Made by a program: the position numbers and the translations under genes. Shown here in pieces: positions 56,161 to 64,000 of a stretch of DNA of 64,000 nt (position 1 is the first letter of the stretch; each line of letters begins with the position of its first letter). The notes below the pieces were generated by a model. That model was not told the origin of the DNA and did not search any database. It was given only the letters and a program-made list of their open reading frames with translations. Location: assembly GCA_020442465.1 (NCBI GenBank), contig JAGRJY010000178.1, positions 62,001 to 126,000 of the forward strand, given 5' to 3'. This stretch comes from Lysobacterales bacterium. Lineage in GTDB: Bacteria > Pseudomonadota > Gammaproteobacteria > Xanthomonadales > Xanthomonadaceae.

Positions 56161-57663
56161 ATGCAGCATCTGGAAAAACTACACGACATGCGCCGCTACG
56201 CCGGCACACTGCGCACCCGGGGCCTGCCCGACGACGTGCTGCAGCGCTTCATCGCCAGCCACGCCGAACTGGGCGAAGCGATCGACGCAGCGCATGAGGC
56301 CCATGTCGCCCTGCGCAGCGGCGAGTTCGACGAGCTGTTGCGTGCCGACGAGGCCACCCAGATTGCCGAAACCCAGGCTGGCTACGTCAATTTCTATGCG
56401 GATGATGCGGTGAACCCCTATGTCGCCCTCGCCGCGCGCGGCCCTTGGGTGATCACGCTCAACGGTGCCGTGGTGCATGACTCCGGCGGCTACGGCATGC
56501 TCGGCTTCGGCCACACGCCGAAGCCGGTGCTCGAAGCCATGGGCAAACCGCAAGTAATGGCCAACATCATGACCCCGAGCCTGTCGCACCTGCGCCTGAA
56601 CCGTGCGCTGCGACGTGAGGTGGGGCAGTCGCGCGGCGCCTGCCCCTACGCCAAATTCCTGTGCCTCAATTCGGGTTCCGAATCGGTGACCCTGGCGGCG
56701 CGCATCGCCGACATCAACACCAAGCTTCAGACCGATCCGGGCGCGCGTCACGCCGGCAAGAAAGTGCGCCGCGTGGCAGTGAAGGGCGCATTCCACGGCC
56801 GCACCGAGTATCCGGCGCTTTATTCGGATTCCTCGCGCAAGACCTACCAGCAGCACCTCGCCAGCCACAAGCAGCATGACGGCGAACTGATCACCGTCGA
56901 GCCGTACTCGGTGGAGCAGCTGCGCAAGGTGTTCGCCGACGCCGAGGCAAACGGCTGGTTCATCGAGGCCGTGTTCCTGGAGCCGGTCATGGGTGAGGGC
57001 GACCCGGGCCGTCAGGTGACCCCGGAGTTCTACGCCGCCGCGCGCGAACTCACCAAGGCGCACGGCACGCTGTTCCTGGTCGACTCGATCCAGGCCGGCC
57101 TGCGCGCGCACGGCGTGCTGTCGGTGGTCGACTACCCCGGCTTCGAGGGTCTGGAAGCGCCGGATATGGAAACGTACTCCAAGGCGCTCAACGCCGGCCA
57201 GTATCCGCTCTCGGTGCTGGCAGTCACCGAACGCGCCGCGTCGCTGTACCGCAAGGGCGTGTACGGCAACACCATGACCACCAATCCGCGCGCCATGGAT
57301 GTGGCCTGCAGCGTGCTCGATCTGCTCACCCCGGACGTGCGCGAGAACATCCGCGCCAAGGGCAAGCTGTTCCTGGATAGGCTCGAAGCGCTCAAGCAGG
57401 AACTCGGCGGCCTGATCACCAAGGTGCAGGGAACCGGCTTGCTGTTCAGCTGCGAACTGGCGCCGCAGTTCAAGTGCTTTGGCACGGGCTCGACGGAAGA
57501 GTTCATGCGTGAGGCAGGTCTCGGCGTGATCCACGGCGGCGCGAATTCGCTGCGCTTCACCCCGCACTTCCAGACCACCGACGCCGAAGTCGACCTGATC
57601 ATCGACGCGGTGCGCTATGCGCTGGTGGAAGGCCCGCGCAAGACCCAGGCCGAGGCTGCCTGA
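56161..57663 (+). CDS. Class III pyridoxal-phosphate aminotransferase, specificity unknown
   Basis: 500 residues. After an unusual N-terminal extension of about 90 residues (helical, HLEKLHDMRRYAGTLRTRG) comes the class III fold: NSGSESVTLAARIAD (phosphate loop), FHGRTEYPALY, VFLEPVMGEGDPGR, LVDSIQAGLRAHG in place of the usual DEVQ-x-G, and the PLP Lys in ETYSKALNAGQYPLSVL. The Asp-Ser-Ile-Gln variant and the extension set it apart from ornithine, acetylornithine or omega-amino acid enzymes, though Lys, Asp and Gln are kept. It is probably active; the substrate cannot be named. GGGGAGAG lies just before the ATG. No pathway genes adjoin. Confidence 0.85.
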   Translation: MQHLEKLHDMRRYAGTLRTRGLPDDVLQRFIASHAELGEAIDAAHEAHVALRSGEFDELLRADEATQIAETQAGYVNFYADDAVNPYVALAARGPWVITLNGAVVHDSGGYGMLGFGHTPKPVLEAMGKPQVMANIMTPSLSHLRLNRALRREVGQSRGACPYAKFLCLNSGSESVTLAARIADINTKLQTDPGARHAGKKVRRVAVKGAFHGRTEYPALYSDSSRKTYQQHLASHKQHDGELITVEPYSVEQLRKVFADAEANGWFIEAVFLEPVMGEGDPGRQVTPEFYAAARELTKAHGTLFLVDSIQAGLRAHGVLSVVDYPGFEGLEAPDMETYSKALNAGQYPLSVLAVTERAASLYRKGVYGNTMTTNPRAMDVACSVLDLLTPDVRENIRAKGKLFLDRLEALKQELGGLITKVQGTGLLFSCELAPQFKCFGTGSTEEFMREAGLGVIHGGANSLRFTPHFQTTDAEVDLIIDAVRYALVEGPRKTQAEAA

Positions 57664-57830
57664 CGAAGCCCACGGTCGCCGCGTTCGCGCGGCCACCGCA
57701 GGGATGACGCCGGCGCATGCACGTGCGCCGCCGCTCGCTTGATCATCGGCTGAATCGATCCGCGATGGGCAGGACATGCTGCCCACCCAGCTTGCTATGC
57801 TTCGGTCTCGTCCCAACGGATCGAGGCACG

Positions 57831-58295
57831 ATGACGTCCAACCTTTTTCGCGCCTTGCTCCTGATTGCCGTGGCGATGCTGGTGGCCTGCAGCGGCGCGC
57901 CGCGCAAGCGTGTGTTTCCGCCTGAGGTGCGCGTGCAGGAACTCCATCGGCAGGGTGATGCCGGCTGGAGCGTAGTGTGGCGGGTCAGCAACTTCAGCAA
58001 CGTCCCGATGCAGCTCGCTTCGCTCGACCTCGAGCTACGGCTCGATGGCGGATCCTGGCGCAAGATCAGCGTCCCGAGCACGGTCAAGATCACCGCCAAT
58101 TCGGTCGAGCTGCTCACCACCGACCTCGGCGCGGACGCGGCGTTGAGCTCCCGCCTCGATGCGATGACCCCGTCCGACCAGCTACGCTACGAACTGCGTG
58201 GCCAGGCGCGCTTCAGCGAGCCGAGCGCGCGCTTCGACCTGAACTATGCCAGCGCGGTCAGCCCCGCACCGGGGCTGCCCGGCGTGCTGCGCTGA
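57831..58295 (+). CDS. LEA type 2-like lipoprotein
   Basis: 154 residues from ATG 57831. The signal sequence ends in a lipobox MLVAC with Cys20. The mature domain is a single beta sandwich with the pattern VRVQELHRQGDAGWSVVWRVSNFSNVPMQLASLDLELRLDG, like LEA14/water-stress (WHy) proteins found as lipoproteins in gammaproteobacteria. It has no catalytic residues; such proteins are thought to bind or stabilise partners in the periplasm or at the outer membrane. The next gene starts 23 bases after its stop on the same strand. Confidence 0.75.
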   Translation: MTSNLFRALLLIAVAMLVACSGAPRKRVFPPEVRVQELHRQGDAGWSVVWRVSNFSNVPMQLASLDLELRLDGGSWRKISVPSTVKITANSVELLTTDLGADAALSSRLDAMTPSDQLRYELRGQARFSEPSARFDLNYASAVSPAPGLPGVLR

Positions 58296-58318
58296 TCCAC
58301 CATCGTTTCGGAGAACAC

Positions 58319-60106
58319 ATGAACAGCTACAAGGCGCCGGTCGGCGAGATGCAATTCGCCCTGTTGGACGTGCTCGAGGCCGAATCCCAGTACGCGAAAC
58401 TCGGCATCGAACATGCCACGCGCGACATCATCGAAGCGGTGCTGGAAGAAGGGGCTCGCTTCAACGAACAGGTGCTCGCCCCCCTGAACATGAGCGGCGA
58501 CGAGGAGGGCTGCGGGTTCGACAAGGCGACCGGCCAGGTCACCACGCCGAAGGGCTTCAAGGAAGCCTACACGCAGTTCACCGACGGCGGCTGGCCCGGC
58601 CTGACCGCGCCGGAAACGTACGGCGGCCAGCATCTGCCGGAATCGATCGGCGCACTGATCAAGGAAATGATCGACGCGGCCAACCTGGCCTGGGGCAACT
58701 ACCCCTTGCTGTCACATGGCGCCACCGAGGCGCTGAAGCACCACGGCGAGGAGTGGCAGCGCGAAGTCTTCCTGCGCCCGATCGTCGAGGGCCGCTGGAC
58801 CGGCACGATGTGTCTCACCGAGCCGCACTGCGGATCGGATCTTGGCCTGCTCAAGACCCGCGCCGAACCCCGCGCTGACGGCACGCACGCCATTTCCGGC
58901 ACCAAGATCTTCATCACTGCCGGCGAGCACGACATGACCGAGAACATCGTGCATCTCGTGCTGGCCCGGCTGCCCGACGCACCGGCCGGCACCAAGGGCA
59001 TCTCGCTGTTCATCGTGCCGAAGATCCGCACTGCGCGCGACGGCGCGCTGGGTGAGGCGAATGCCGTGCGCTGCGGCTCGATCGAACACAAGATGGGCAT
59101 CCACGCCTCGGCCACCTGCGTGATGAACTTCGACGAAGCCGAGGGCTACCTGATCGGACAGCCGAACCGGGGCCTCAATGCGATGTTCACGATGATGAAC
59201 ACCGCGCGCCTGGCCGTCGGCATTCAGGGCCTCGGCCTGATCGAACGCGCCTACCAGAACGCCCTCAAGTACTCGAACGAACGGCTGCAGATGCGTTCGC
59301 TGTCCGGTCCGAAGGCGCCGGACAAGCCCGCCGATCCGCTGATCGTGCATCCAGACATCCGCCGCATGCTGTTGACCTGCAAGACGCTGGCCGACGGCGG
59401 GCGGATGATGGCGCTCGACGCCGCCATGCAAGTCGACGCGCTGGAGCGCTCGACCGACGAGGCCGAACGACGCGCTGCCGACGAACTGCTGGGCTTCCTC
59501 ACCCCCATCGTCAAGGCCTGCCTGACCGAATGGGGTGTCGAATGCACCTACCACGCCCTGCAGTGTTTCGGCGGCCACGGCTACGTGCGCGAATGGGGCA
59601 TGGAGCAGCTGGCCCGCGACGCCCGCATCACCACTATCTACGAAGGCACCACCGGCATCCAGGCACTCGACCTGCTCGGGCGCAAGGTGATCCAGCTGCA
59701 GGGTGCCGGCCTGAAGCAGTTTCTGGGCCGCATCGTCGAGTTCTGCAGTGCGCACACGCAGAACGCGGAGCTGGCCGAGTTCATCGCGCCGTTGGCACAG
59801 TCGGCGCAGGACTGGCAGCAGCTGACCCTTGAAGTCGGCAAGCGCATCATGGCCGACCCGGAAGAACTCGGCGCAGCCTCGGTCGACTACCTGTTCTATT
59901 CCGGCTACGTGGCCCTCGCCTACTACTGGGCGCGCGCGGTGGCGGCGGCGCAACGCAAGGGCGACGCCGAGCTGTTCCAGCGCAAGCGGGGCATGGCGCG
60001 GTTCTACTACGGCCGCGTGCTGACGCGCTGCCGACTGCACGCATCGAACGTGCTCGCGGGGGCAGGCAGCCTCATGGAACTTGACGCCGAGGCATTCGCG
60101 GCGTGA
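58319..60106 (+). CDS. Acyl-CoA dehydrogenase, long form with C-terminal extension
   Basis: 595 residues from ATG 58319, with GGAG 5 bases upstream. The acyl-CoA dehydrogenase order is clear: FNEQVLAPLN, TMCLTEPHCGSDLGLLKTRA (FAD and acyl binding), KIFITAGEHD, KMGIHASATCVMNFDEAEG, GIQGLGLIERAYQNAL, CFGGHGYVREWGMEQLARDARITTIYEGTTGIQALDLLGRK (with the catalytic Glu), and then a helical C-terminal domain typical of the 590-600-residue DmdC/FadE-type group. It oxidises acyl-CoA at alpha-beta, passing electrons to ETF. Substrate chain is unknown. A strong hairpin follows. Confidence 0.92.
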   Translation: MNSYKAPVGEMQFALLDVLEAESQYAKLGIEHATRDIIEAVLEEGARFNEQVLAPLNMSGDEEGCGFDKATGQVTTPKGFKEAYTQFTDGGWPGLTAPETYGGQHLPESIGALIKEMIDAANLAWGNYPLLSHGATEALKHHGEEWQREVFLRPIVEGRWTGTMCLTEPHCGSDLGLLKTRAEPRADGTHAISGTKIFITAGEHDMTENIVHLVLARLPDAPAGTKGISLFIVPKIRTARDGALGEANAVRCGSIEHKMGIHASATCVMNFDEAEGYLIGQPNRGLNAMFTMMNTARLAVGIQGLGLIERAYQNALKYSNERLQMRSLSGPKAPDKPADPLIVHPDIRRMLLTCKTLADGGRMMALDAAMQVDALERSTDEAERRAADELLGFLTPIVKACLTEWGVECTYHALQCFGGHGYVREWGMEQLARDARITTIYEGTTGIQALDLLGRKVIQLQGAGLKQFLGRIVEFCSAHTQNAELAEFIAPLAQSAQDWQQLTLEVGKRIMADPEELGAASVDYLFYSGYVALAYYWARAVAAAQRKGDAELFQRKRGMARFYYGRVLTRCRLHASNVLAGAGSLMELDAEAFAA

Positions 60107-60112
60107 ACCTTC

Positions 60113-60133
60113 GGGCAGCGCCAGCCGCTGCCC
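60113..60133 (+). terminator. Hairpin after the acyl-CoA dehydrogenase gene
   Basis: GGGCAGCG and CGCTGCCC form a perfect 8-bp stem around CCAGC, seven bases past the stop and followed by TTCT. Probably a terminator, although the next gene starts 24 bases later. Confidence 0.6.
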
Positions 60134-60157
60134 TTCTCCACAACCAGCACCGTCACG

Positions 60158-60646
60158 ATGCACATCCAGGCAGGAGACACCGAGTACTTGGTCCGCGCGG
60201 CCGACCCCGACGACGATGATTTCATTCTCGGGTTGGCCTCGCGATTCGTCGATTTCGAACTGCCGAAGTGGCGAAGGCGCAATGTCGTGCTGGAGGGCAT
60301 CCGCAACGACATTGGCCGTCACCTCGACGACCAGCCCCCCGGGTCCTTCATGTTCGTGGTCGAAGACGACAGCAGCGGCGATCGCTGCGGATTCCTGCAT
60401 CTGCAGCTGGTCACCGACTTCTTCACCGGGCACCAGAACTGCCACATCTCCGACCTCGCGGTGATTCCGAGCATGGACGGCAAGGGTGTCGGCAAGGCGC
60501 TGCTCGCCTATGCCGAGCAATTCGCCCGCGAACACCGCTGCGAGCGGCTGCAGCTGGCGGTGTTTCCGGGCAATGCACGCGCGATCAAGCTGTATGAGCA
60601 ATACGGCTTCGGCACCGAAATGCTGCGGATGGTGAAGCCGCTCTAG
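60158..60646 (+). CDS. GNAT-family N-acetyltransferase
   Basis: 162 residues. GNAT motifs are present: ISDLAVIPSMDGKGVGKALLAYAEQFA (beta4 and the acetyl-CoA loop with G-x-G-x-G-K) and LQLAVFPGNARAIKLYEQYGF (beta5 and the C-terminal element). The N-terminus has YLVRAADPDDDDFILGLA. The acceptor is unknown. It follows the acyl-CoA dehydrogenase gene by 51 bases with a hairpin between, so it may have its own or read-through transcription. Confidence 0.9.
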   Translation: MHIQAGDTEYLVRAADPDDDDFILGLASRFVDFELPKWRRRNVVLEGIRNDIGRHLDDQPPGSFMFVVEDDSSGDRCGFLHLQLVTDFFTGHQNCHISDLAVIPSMDGKGVGKALLAYAEQFAREHRCERLQLAVFPGNARAIKLYEQYGFGTEMLRMVKPL

Positions 60647-60952
60647 CCGGGCCTCGAATCAGCCGGAGACAGCGGCTGAAGGGAACAGGAGCTGGGCCGG
60701 GGCCGCCAAGGATGCCATTGCCACGAAGGTGATCCGGGGGAACACCCCCGTACGAGCCCAGTCGACCTCCGCCCTCGTCCCGATTCTCCCCCACCCGTTC
60801 GGGCCTTCGGCGTCTTTCGCGGATCGCCCTGCTCGGCGTTTCGCTCCGCCCGCTCGAACTCGCCGCCATTCCAGCGTTTTCTTTCGTCACAGGATTTTGG
60901 TTATGCTGCGCGCGGCGCAGGCCCCGCGCCGCGGACGCTGGAGGAATCCTGC
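60647..60952. other. Intergenic stretch with hairpin and possible promoter
   Basis: No gene is supported. A small hairpin CGGGGG-AACA-CCCCCG lies at 60735-60750. Near the right end a TATGCT -10-like element (about 60902) follows a weak TTCTTT at 17 bases, which may serve the HNH gene. Confidence 0.45.
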
Positions 60953-61555
60953 ATGCGGTCTTCGGGTGAAAGCTTTTCCGGCAACGTGCACCAGGGCACG
61001 CGGCTGCTGTCGCTCGACGCCAGCGGACGCATCCTCGACTGGATGAGCTGGCAGGAGGCGACTTGCCTCTACGTGCGCGGGGCGGTGGCGTGGACGCTGG
61101 GCGAACCCTGCCTCACCGTTCGCGGCGGCTGGCAGCGCGACTCCGGACTGCGCAGCGAGATTCACCTGCACCCGATCGTCGCCGCGCGCGGGCACGCCCG
61201 CACCCAGGCGTTCGACCCTTGCCCGGCACTGACCAACACGGCGCTGTTCGCCCGCGATGCCCATCTCTGCATGTACTGCGGCGAGAGCTTCCAGCGCGCC
61301 CACCTCACCCGCGACCACGTCGTGCCGCTGTCGCGCGGGGGCCGCGACCACTGGGGCAACGTGGTGAGTGCCTGCATCCACTGCAATGTGCGCAAGGGCA
61401 GCCGGACGCCGGCCGAAGCCCACATGCCGCTGCTCGCGGTGCCCTACCGGCCAAGCTGGGTTGAACACCTGATCCTGTCCAACCGGAACATCCTGGCCGA
61501 CCAGATGGCCTTTCTGCGCACGCACCTGCCCAGGAACCGCAGAACTTTGTCGTAG
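60953..61555 (+). CDS. HNH endonuclease-like protein
   Basis: 200 residues with GGAGGA 7 bases before the ATG. The C-terminal half is an HNH domain: zinc ligands C-M-Y-C, then LTRDHVVPLSRGGRDHWGNVVSACIHCN with the catalytic DHV His, the Asn and the second C-x-x-C. The N-terminal half (TRLLSLDASGRILDWMSWQEATCLYVRGAVAWTLG) matches the ~190-residue HNH proteins widespread in proteobacteria whose role is unsettled. No restriction methylase or phage genes lie nearby, so it is not clearly part of a defence system. A 16-bp palindrome starts just after its stop codon. Confidence 0.88.
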   Translation: MRSSGESFSGNVHQGTRLLSLDASGRILDWMSWQEATCLYVRGAVAWTLGEPCLTVRGGWQRDSGLRSEIHLHPIVAARGHARTQAFDPCPALTNTALFARDAHLCMYCGESFQRAHLTRDHVVPLSRGGRDHWGNVVSACIHCNVRKGSRTPAEAHMPLLAVPYRPSWVEHLILSNRNILADQMAFLRTHLPRNRRTLS

Positions 61556-61577
61556 TGCGACGGCCGTCGCATTGACG
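61556..61577 (+). promoter_or_regulatory. 16-bp perfect palindrome abutting a -35 (TTGACG)
   Basis: TGCGACGGCCGTCGCA (61556-61571) is its own reverse complement and is directly followed by TTGACG (61572-61577). A weak -10 (AACACT, 61595-61600) is 17 bases on. The position fits an operator of a dimeric regulator controlling the next gene, or a hairpin ending the HNH transcript. Confidence 0.5.
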
Positions 61578-61650
61578 GGCCGCCCCAGTTCGACAACACT
61601 TCCGGCCCTGCCGTACGCCAAGCCACGTGCGGCAACAGGGAGGGAGTGTC

Positions 61651-62691
61651 ATGGCCACAAGAACAATGGCGCTGTGCGGCATCGACCGCAAAGCCGAAGA
61701 ATCCGTGCAGGCACTTTTCCAGCAGGCAGCCCGGCAGTCCGGCATGCCCTGGGAAATTGTTGCCGAGTCGCAGGCCGACGCCCTGCTGATCGATATCGAC
61801 TCGATGTACGGGCAGATGTCGTGGATGAAGGCCCAGGGGGGACCACGCCCGGTCGTGGCCTTGACCTCATCCAGTCGTGCCAGTGCCGACTACATCCTGC
61901 CGCGCGATTTCGACGCCGCTGCCCTCGCCGGCATCCTGACCATGCTGGCCGAGCGCGTCGAAGGCCACGCGGACGCCCCGAAGGCCCCTGAACCGGCTGC
62001 GCCCGAGCCAGCGAAGGTCGCCGCCGCGCCCACGCCGGCCGCTCCGGTCGAATCCAAGCCTGCGCCTGCGCCGGAACCCGAACCGGAACCCGAAGCCGAG
62101 CCGCCGGCACCACCGCGGGCGAAAAGGCTGGTCGACTTCCTGCTCAGCGGCTCGATTCCCGGGCCGGTCAAGCTCAAGCAATCCGATCCGGCGCTGGTCA
62201 TCGACCCGGTGTCGGGCACCTACCTCGGCGGCGCCGCACTCAAGCCCTTCCTGGCCTTGGCCGACCGCGAACTCGATGGCGACAGCTGGGACGCCGTCAC
62301 GCCGCACGAGTACGAGAAGCTGAAGTCATCCCAGGGCGGTGCCGCGCAGCCTATTTCGCGTCTGGTCTGGATCGCCGGCATGGGCGCCCATCCGGGCGAA
62401 CTGGCGCACGATCTGGCCGGTGCCCAGCGCTTCAAACTCAACAAGTACCCGCAGGCCGAACGCGAGTTTCCGCGCCACATCCGCATCGCCACCGCGATGC
62501 TCAAGCAACTGAGTACCGTCGACGAACTGGTCAAGGCCAGCGGCATGGAACGCGAGGAAGTGGTCGGCTACATCAACGGTTGCCACGCGATCGGCCTGGT
62601 CGAATCGGACCGACCCGCCGCCGCGGTGGCGGATTCGGCCGAGCCGGCCAAGGGCGGCTTGTTCGACCGACTGCGCGGCAAGAAGGCCTGA
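61651..62691 (+). CDS. Receiver-like N-terminus plus Pro/Ala/Glu linker plus C-terminal helical domain, unknown role
   Basis: 346 residues from ATG 61651 (AGGGAGG upstream). Residues 1-105 resemble a CheY receiver in strand/helix order (ALLIDIDSMYG at the beta3 place, ADYILPRDFD at the beta5 place), but with Arg-Asp where the K-P-F motif should be, so phosphorylation is doubtful. Residues about 110-160 are a Pro, Ala, Glu, Pro-rich linker (EPEPEPEAEPP). The remaining 185 residues are a mixed domain ending in a winged-helix-like segment (TVDELVKASGMEREEVVGYINGCHAIGLVE) and a basic tail. I do not recognise the family. It could be a scaffold or regulator of a surface or c-di-GMP process; this is a guess. 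Confidence 0.75.
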   Translation: MATRTMALCGIDRKAEESVQALFQQAARQSGMPWEIVAESQADALLIDIDSMYGQMSWMKAQGGPRPVVALTSSSRASADYILPRDFDAAALAGILTMLAERVEGHADAPKAPEPAAPEPAKVAAAPTPAAPVESKPAPAPEPEPEPEAEPPAPPRAKRLVDFLLSGSIPGPVKLKQSDPALVIDPVSGTYLGGAALKPFLALADRELDGDSWDAVTPHEYEKLKSSQGGAAQPISRLVWIAGMGAHPGELAHDLAGAQRFKLNKYPQAEREFPRHIRIATAMLKQLSTVDELVKASGMEREEVVGYINGCHAIGLVESDRPAAAVADSAEPAKGGLFDRLRGKKA

Positions 62692-62707
62692 GGCCACGCC
62701 CGACCTC

Positions 62708-62737
62708 GCGCATGCCGGGGCCTTCCCGTGCATGCGC
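62708..62737 (+). terminator. Hairpin after the receiver-like gene
   Basis: GCGCATGC-CGGG pairs with CCCG-T-GCATGCGC: twelve base pairs with one bulged T and loop GCCTT, 17 bases past the stop. There is no T run after it. Confidence 0.5.
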
Positions 62738-62961
62738 CGGTTCCTGAGCGTCGAGACCACCGGCGCCGTTGCAGGCGCGATGGTGACGCTATCCGGAAGC
62801 CGGCCCGCGTCGGCCGAACACGCCGAAGTCGAACCGCCGGTTGCCCCCGCCTGCCCGCTTGATCCCCCTGCCCGCCCGCGCAACCGCGGCTTCGGGTGTT
62901 GGGGGGGAGGAGCTCCGCGCGCAGTGCGCCATCCGGATGAGCGTGCCGCGACGTCGAGACC

Positions 62962-62990
62962 GATTCCCAAGTCCCGAATCCCGAATCCCG
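62962..62990. repeat. Short tandem repeat, unit CCCGAAT
   Basis: Two full CCCGAAT units (62973-62986), then a partial CCCG, preceded by the degenerate GATTCCCAAGT. This kind of short intergenic repeat is, to my knowledge, frequent in Xanthomonadaceae genomes. Confidence 0.55.
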
Positions 62991-63043
62991 GTTCTGGCGC
63001 CCGCTTTCGCCCGCGCCCGGACAGCTGGCGGCCAGACTTCGGC

Positions 63044-63072
63044 TTGCTGCGCTGCAGCCAAAGCCGGACAAT
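63044..63072 (+). promoter_or_regulatory. Sigma-70-like promoter of dxs
   Basis: TTGCTG (63044-63049), 17 bases, GACAAT (63067-63072): four matches each to consensus at ideal spacing, 28 bases before the dxs ATG. Confidence 0.55.
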
Positions 63073-63100
63073 GCGCCAGCCATCTGATTTGCATCCCTAG

Positions 63101-64000
63101 ATGATCGACGCCCAGCGCTTTCCCCTGCTGGCGCACATCGACAGCCCCGCTGATCTGCGCCAACTCACCGAAGAACAACTGCCCGCCGTCGCGGCCGAAC
63201 TGCGCGATTTCCTGATCGAATCGGTCGGCAAGGTCGGCGGACACTTCGGTGCAGGGCTCGGTGTCGTCGAGCTGACGGTGGCGCTGCACTACATGTTCGA
63301 TACGCCCGAGGACCGAGTGGTCTGGGACGTTGGCCACCAGTGCTACCCGCACAAGATCCTGACCGGCCGACGGGACCGCATCCACACCGTCAAACAGAAG
63401 GACGGCCTGGCGCCCTTCCCCAAACGCGACGAGAGCCCGTTCGACACGTTCGGCGTCGGCCACAGCTCGACCTCGATCTCGGCGGCGCTGGGCATGGCCG
63501 TGGCCGCGGCGCGCGAGGCCGACCCGCGGCGCGTTGTCGCCGTGATCGGCGATGGGGCGATGACCGCCGGCATGGCCTACGAGGCGCTGAACCACGCGGG
63601 CGGCATGCAGCCCGAGCCGAACGTGCTGGTGATCCTCAACGACAACCGGATGTCGATCTCGGAGAACGTCGGTGGGCTGACCAAGATGTTCGGCCGCATG
63701 ACCGCGAGTCGCGCGCTGAACGCGGTGCGCGAAGGCGGCAAGAAGCTGTTCGGCGACAAGCGCGGAGGCGCCGCGCGTTTCATGCGCCGATGGGAAGAGC
63801 ACTGGAAAGGCATGTTCGTGCCCTCGACCCTGTTCGAGGAGATGGGCTTCCACTACACCGGCCCGATCGATGGCCACGACATGCACGCGCTGGTGAACGC
63901 ACTGCGCACCCTGCACGGCCTGCAGGGCCCGCAGCTGCTGCACGTGATCACCACCAAGGGCAAGGGCTACGATCGCGCCGAGGACAACCAGATCGAATAC
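63101..64000 (+). CDS. dxs: 1-deoxy-D-xylulose-5-phosphate synthase (5-prime part, runs off the window)
   Basis: The frame opens at ATG 63101 and is still open at 64000, so 300 of about 630 residues are seen. Thiamine-diphosphate enzyme motifs: [72 protein letters not shown] (the GDG...N metal site) and [14 protein letters not shown]. The GPIDGHD segment is also characteristic. It makes DXP from pyruvate and glyceraldehyde-3-phosphate, the first step of the MEP isoprenoid route. A promoter lies 28 bases upstream. Confidence 0.97.
   Translation, partial: MIDAQRFPLLAHIDSPADLRQLTEEQLPAVAAELRDFLIESVGKVGGHFGAGLGVVELTVALHYMFDTPEDRVVWDVGHQCYPHKILTGRRDRIHTVKQKDGLAPFPKRDESPFDTFGVGHSSTSISAALGMAVAAAREADPRRVVAVIGDGAMTAGMAYEALNHAGGMQPEPNVLVILNDNRMSISENVGGLTKMFGRMTASRALNAVREGGKKLFGDKRGGAARFMRRWEEHWKGMFVPSTLFEEMGFHYTGPIDGHDMHALVNALRTLHGLQGPQLLHVITTKGKGYDRAEDNQIEY

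Larger units (their letters stand above)
62692..63100. other. Intergenic region before dxs
   Basis: About 410 bp with a hairpin at 62708-62737, a run of cccgaat copies near 62973 and the dxs promoter at the right end. Open frames here are Pro/Arg-rich and unsupported. Confidence 0.5.

Noticed and set aside
60585..60890. A 101-codon minus-strand frame before the HNH gene
   Set aside because: It is Arg/Gly/Pro-rich and overlaps the acetyltransferase end; no support.
60953..61555. The HNH protein as part of a restriction or phage-defence island
   Set aside because: No methylase, helicase, integrase or phage gene is nearby and the neighbours are housekeeping genes.
62732..63100. A 122-codon plus-strand frame before dxs
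   Set aside because: It reads through a hairpin and the CCCGAAT repeat, with Pro/Arg-rich composition and no ribosome binding site.

Overview
The window is GC-rich (roughly two thirds G+C by eye), densely packed chromosomal DNA that reads as a gammaproteobacterium, most likely of the Xanthomonadales/Lysobacterales. This placement is an inference. It rests on gene content (rapA, an O2-sensing fnr, the queA-tgt-yajC-secD-secF cluster, divergent trmJ/suhB, glutamine-hydrolysing asnB, dxs, a large set of M13/M16/S9 peptidases), on frequent GTG/TTG starts, and on short cccgaat-type intergenic repeats. I see no tRNA, rRNA, CRISPR array, insertion sequence, prophage or integrase.

Layout. 1-555: end of an unknown gene and a DUF4442 protein, then about 800 bp with no convincing gene. 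1356-6012 (minus): S9 peptidase, fnr and an MBL/pseudo-receiver/GAF fusion in operon-like order. 6132-11711: peptide transporter, ferredoxin-NADP reductase, FGGY kinase overlapping a beta-CASP nuclease. 11862-19007 (plus): two peptidase pairs, each with one member that keeps its zinc site and one that has lost it (M16 then M13). 19160-31969: rapA, then mostly single genes (DUF4166, orphan ABC permease, YdeI-like, PPTase, rhomboid, 2OG oxygenase, SGNH hydrolase, acetyltransferase, ATL, small hypotheticals). 31988-37722 (minus): a phosphate locus, OprO/P-type porin then pstS-pstC-pstA-pstB-phoU, with Pho boxes before both the porin and pstS. 37912-45247 (plus): CorC-like membrane protein, ExoD, asnB and a 1151-residue exported protein ending in two diverged repeats.

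45336-49251 (minus) holds trmJ, a PhnD-family periplasmic binding protein and a membrane GGDEF-EAL protein with overlapping ends. No permease or ATPase is nearby, which suggests a ligand-sensing cyclic-di-GMP module rather than a transporter. Divergently follow suhB, and then, in the opposite direction from 55790, the queuosine/Sec cluster queA-tgt-yajC-secD-secF. 56161-64000 (plus): class III aminotransferase, LEA-type lipoprotein, acyl-CoA dehydrogenase, acetyltransferase, HNH protein, a receiver-like protein of unknown role behind a 16-bp palindrome, and the first 300 codons of dxs.

The best candidates for something new are the PhnD-like/GGDEF-EAL pair, the pseudopeptidase partner of the M13 enzyme, the MBL/pseudo-receiver/GAF protein downstream of fnr, and the repeat-bearing exported protein. 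All functional claims beyond motif recognition are inference; no database search was possible.
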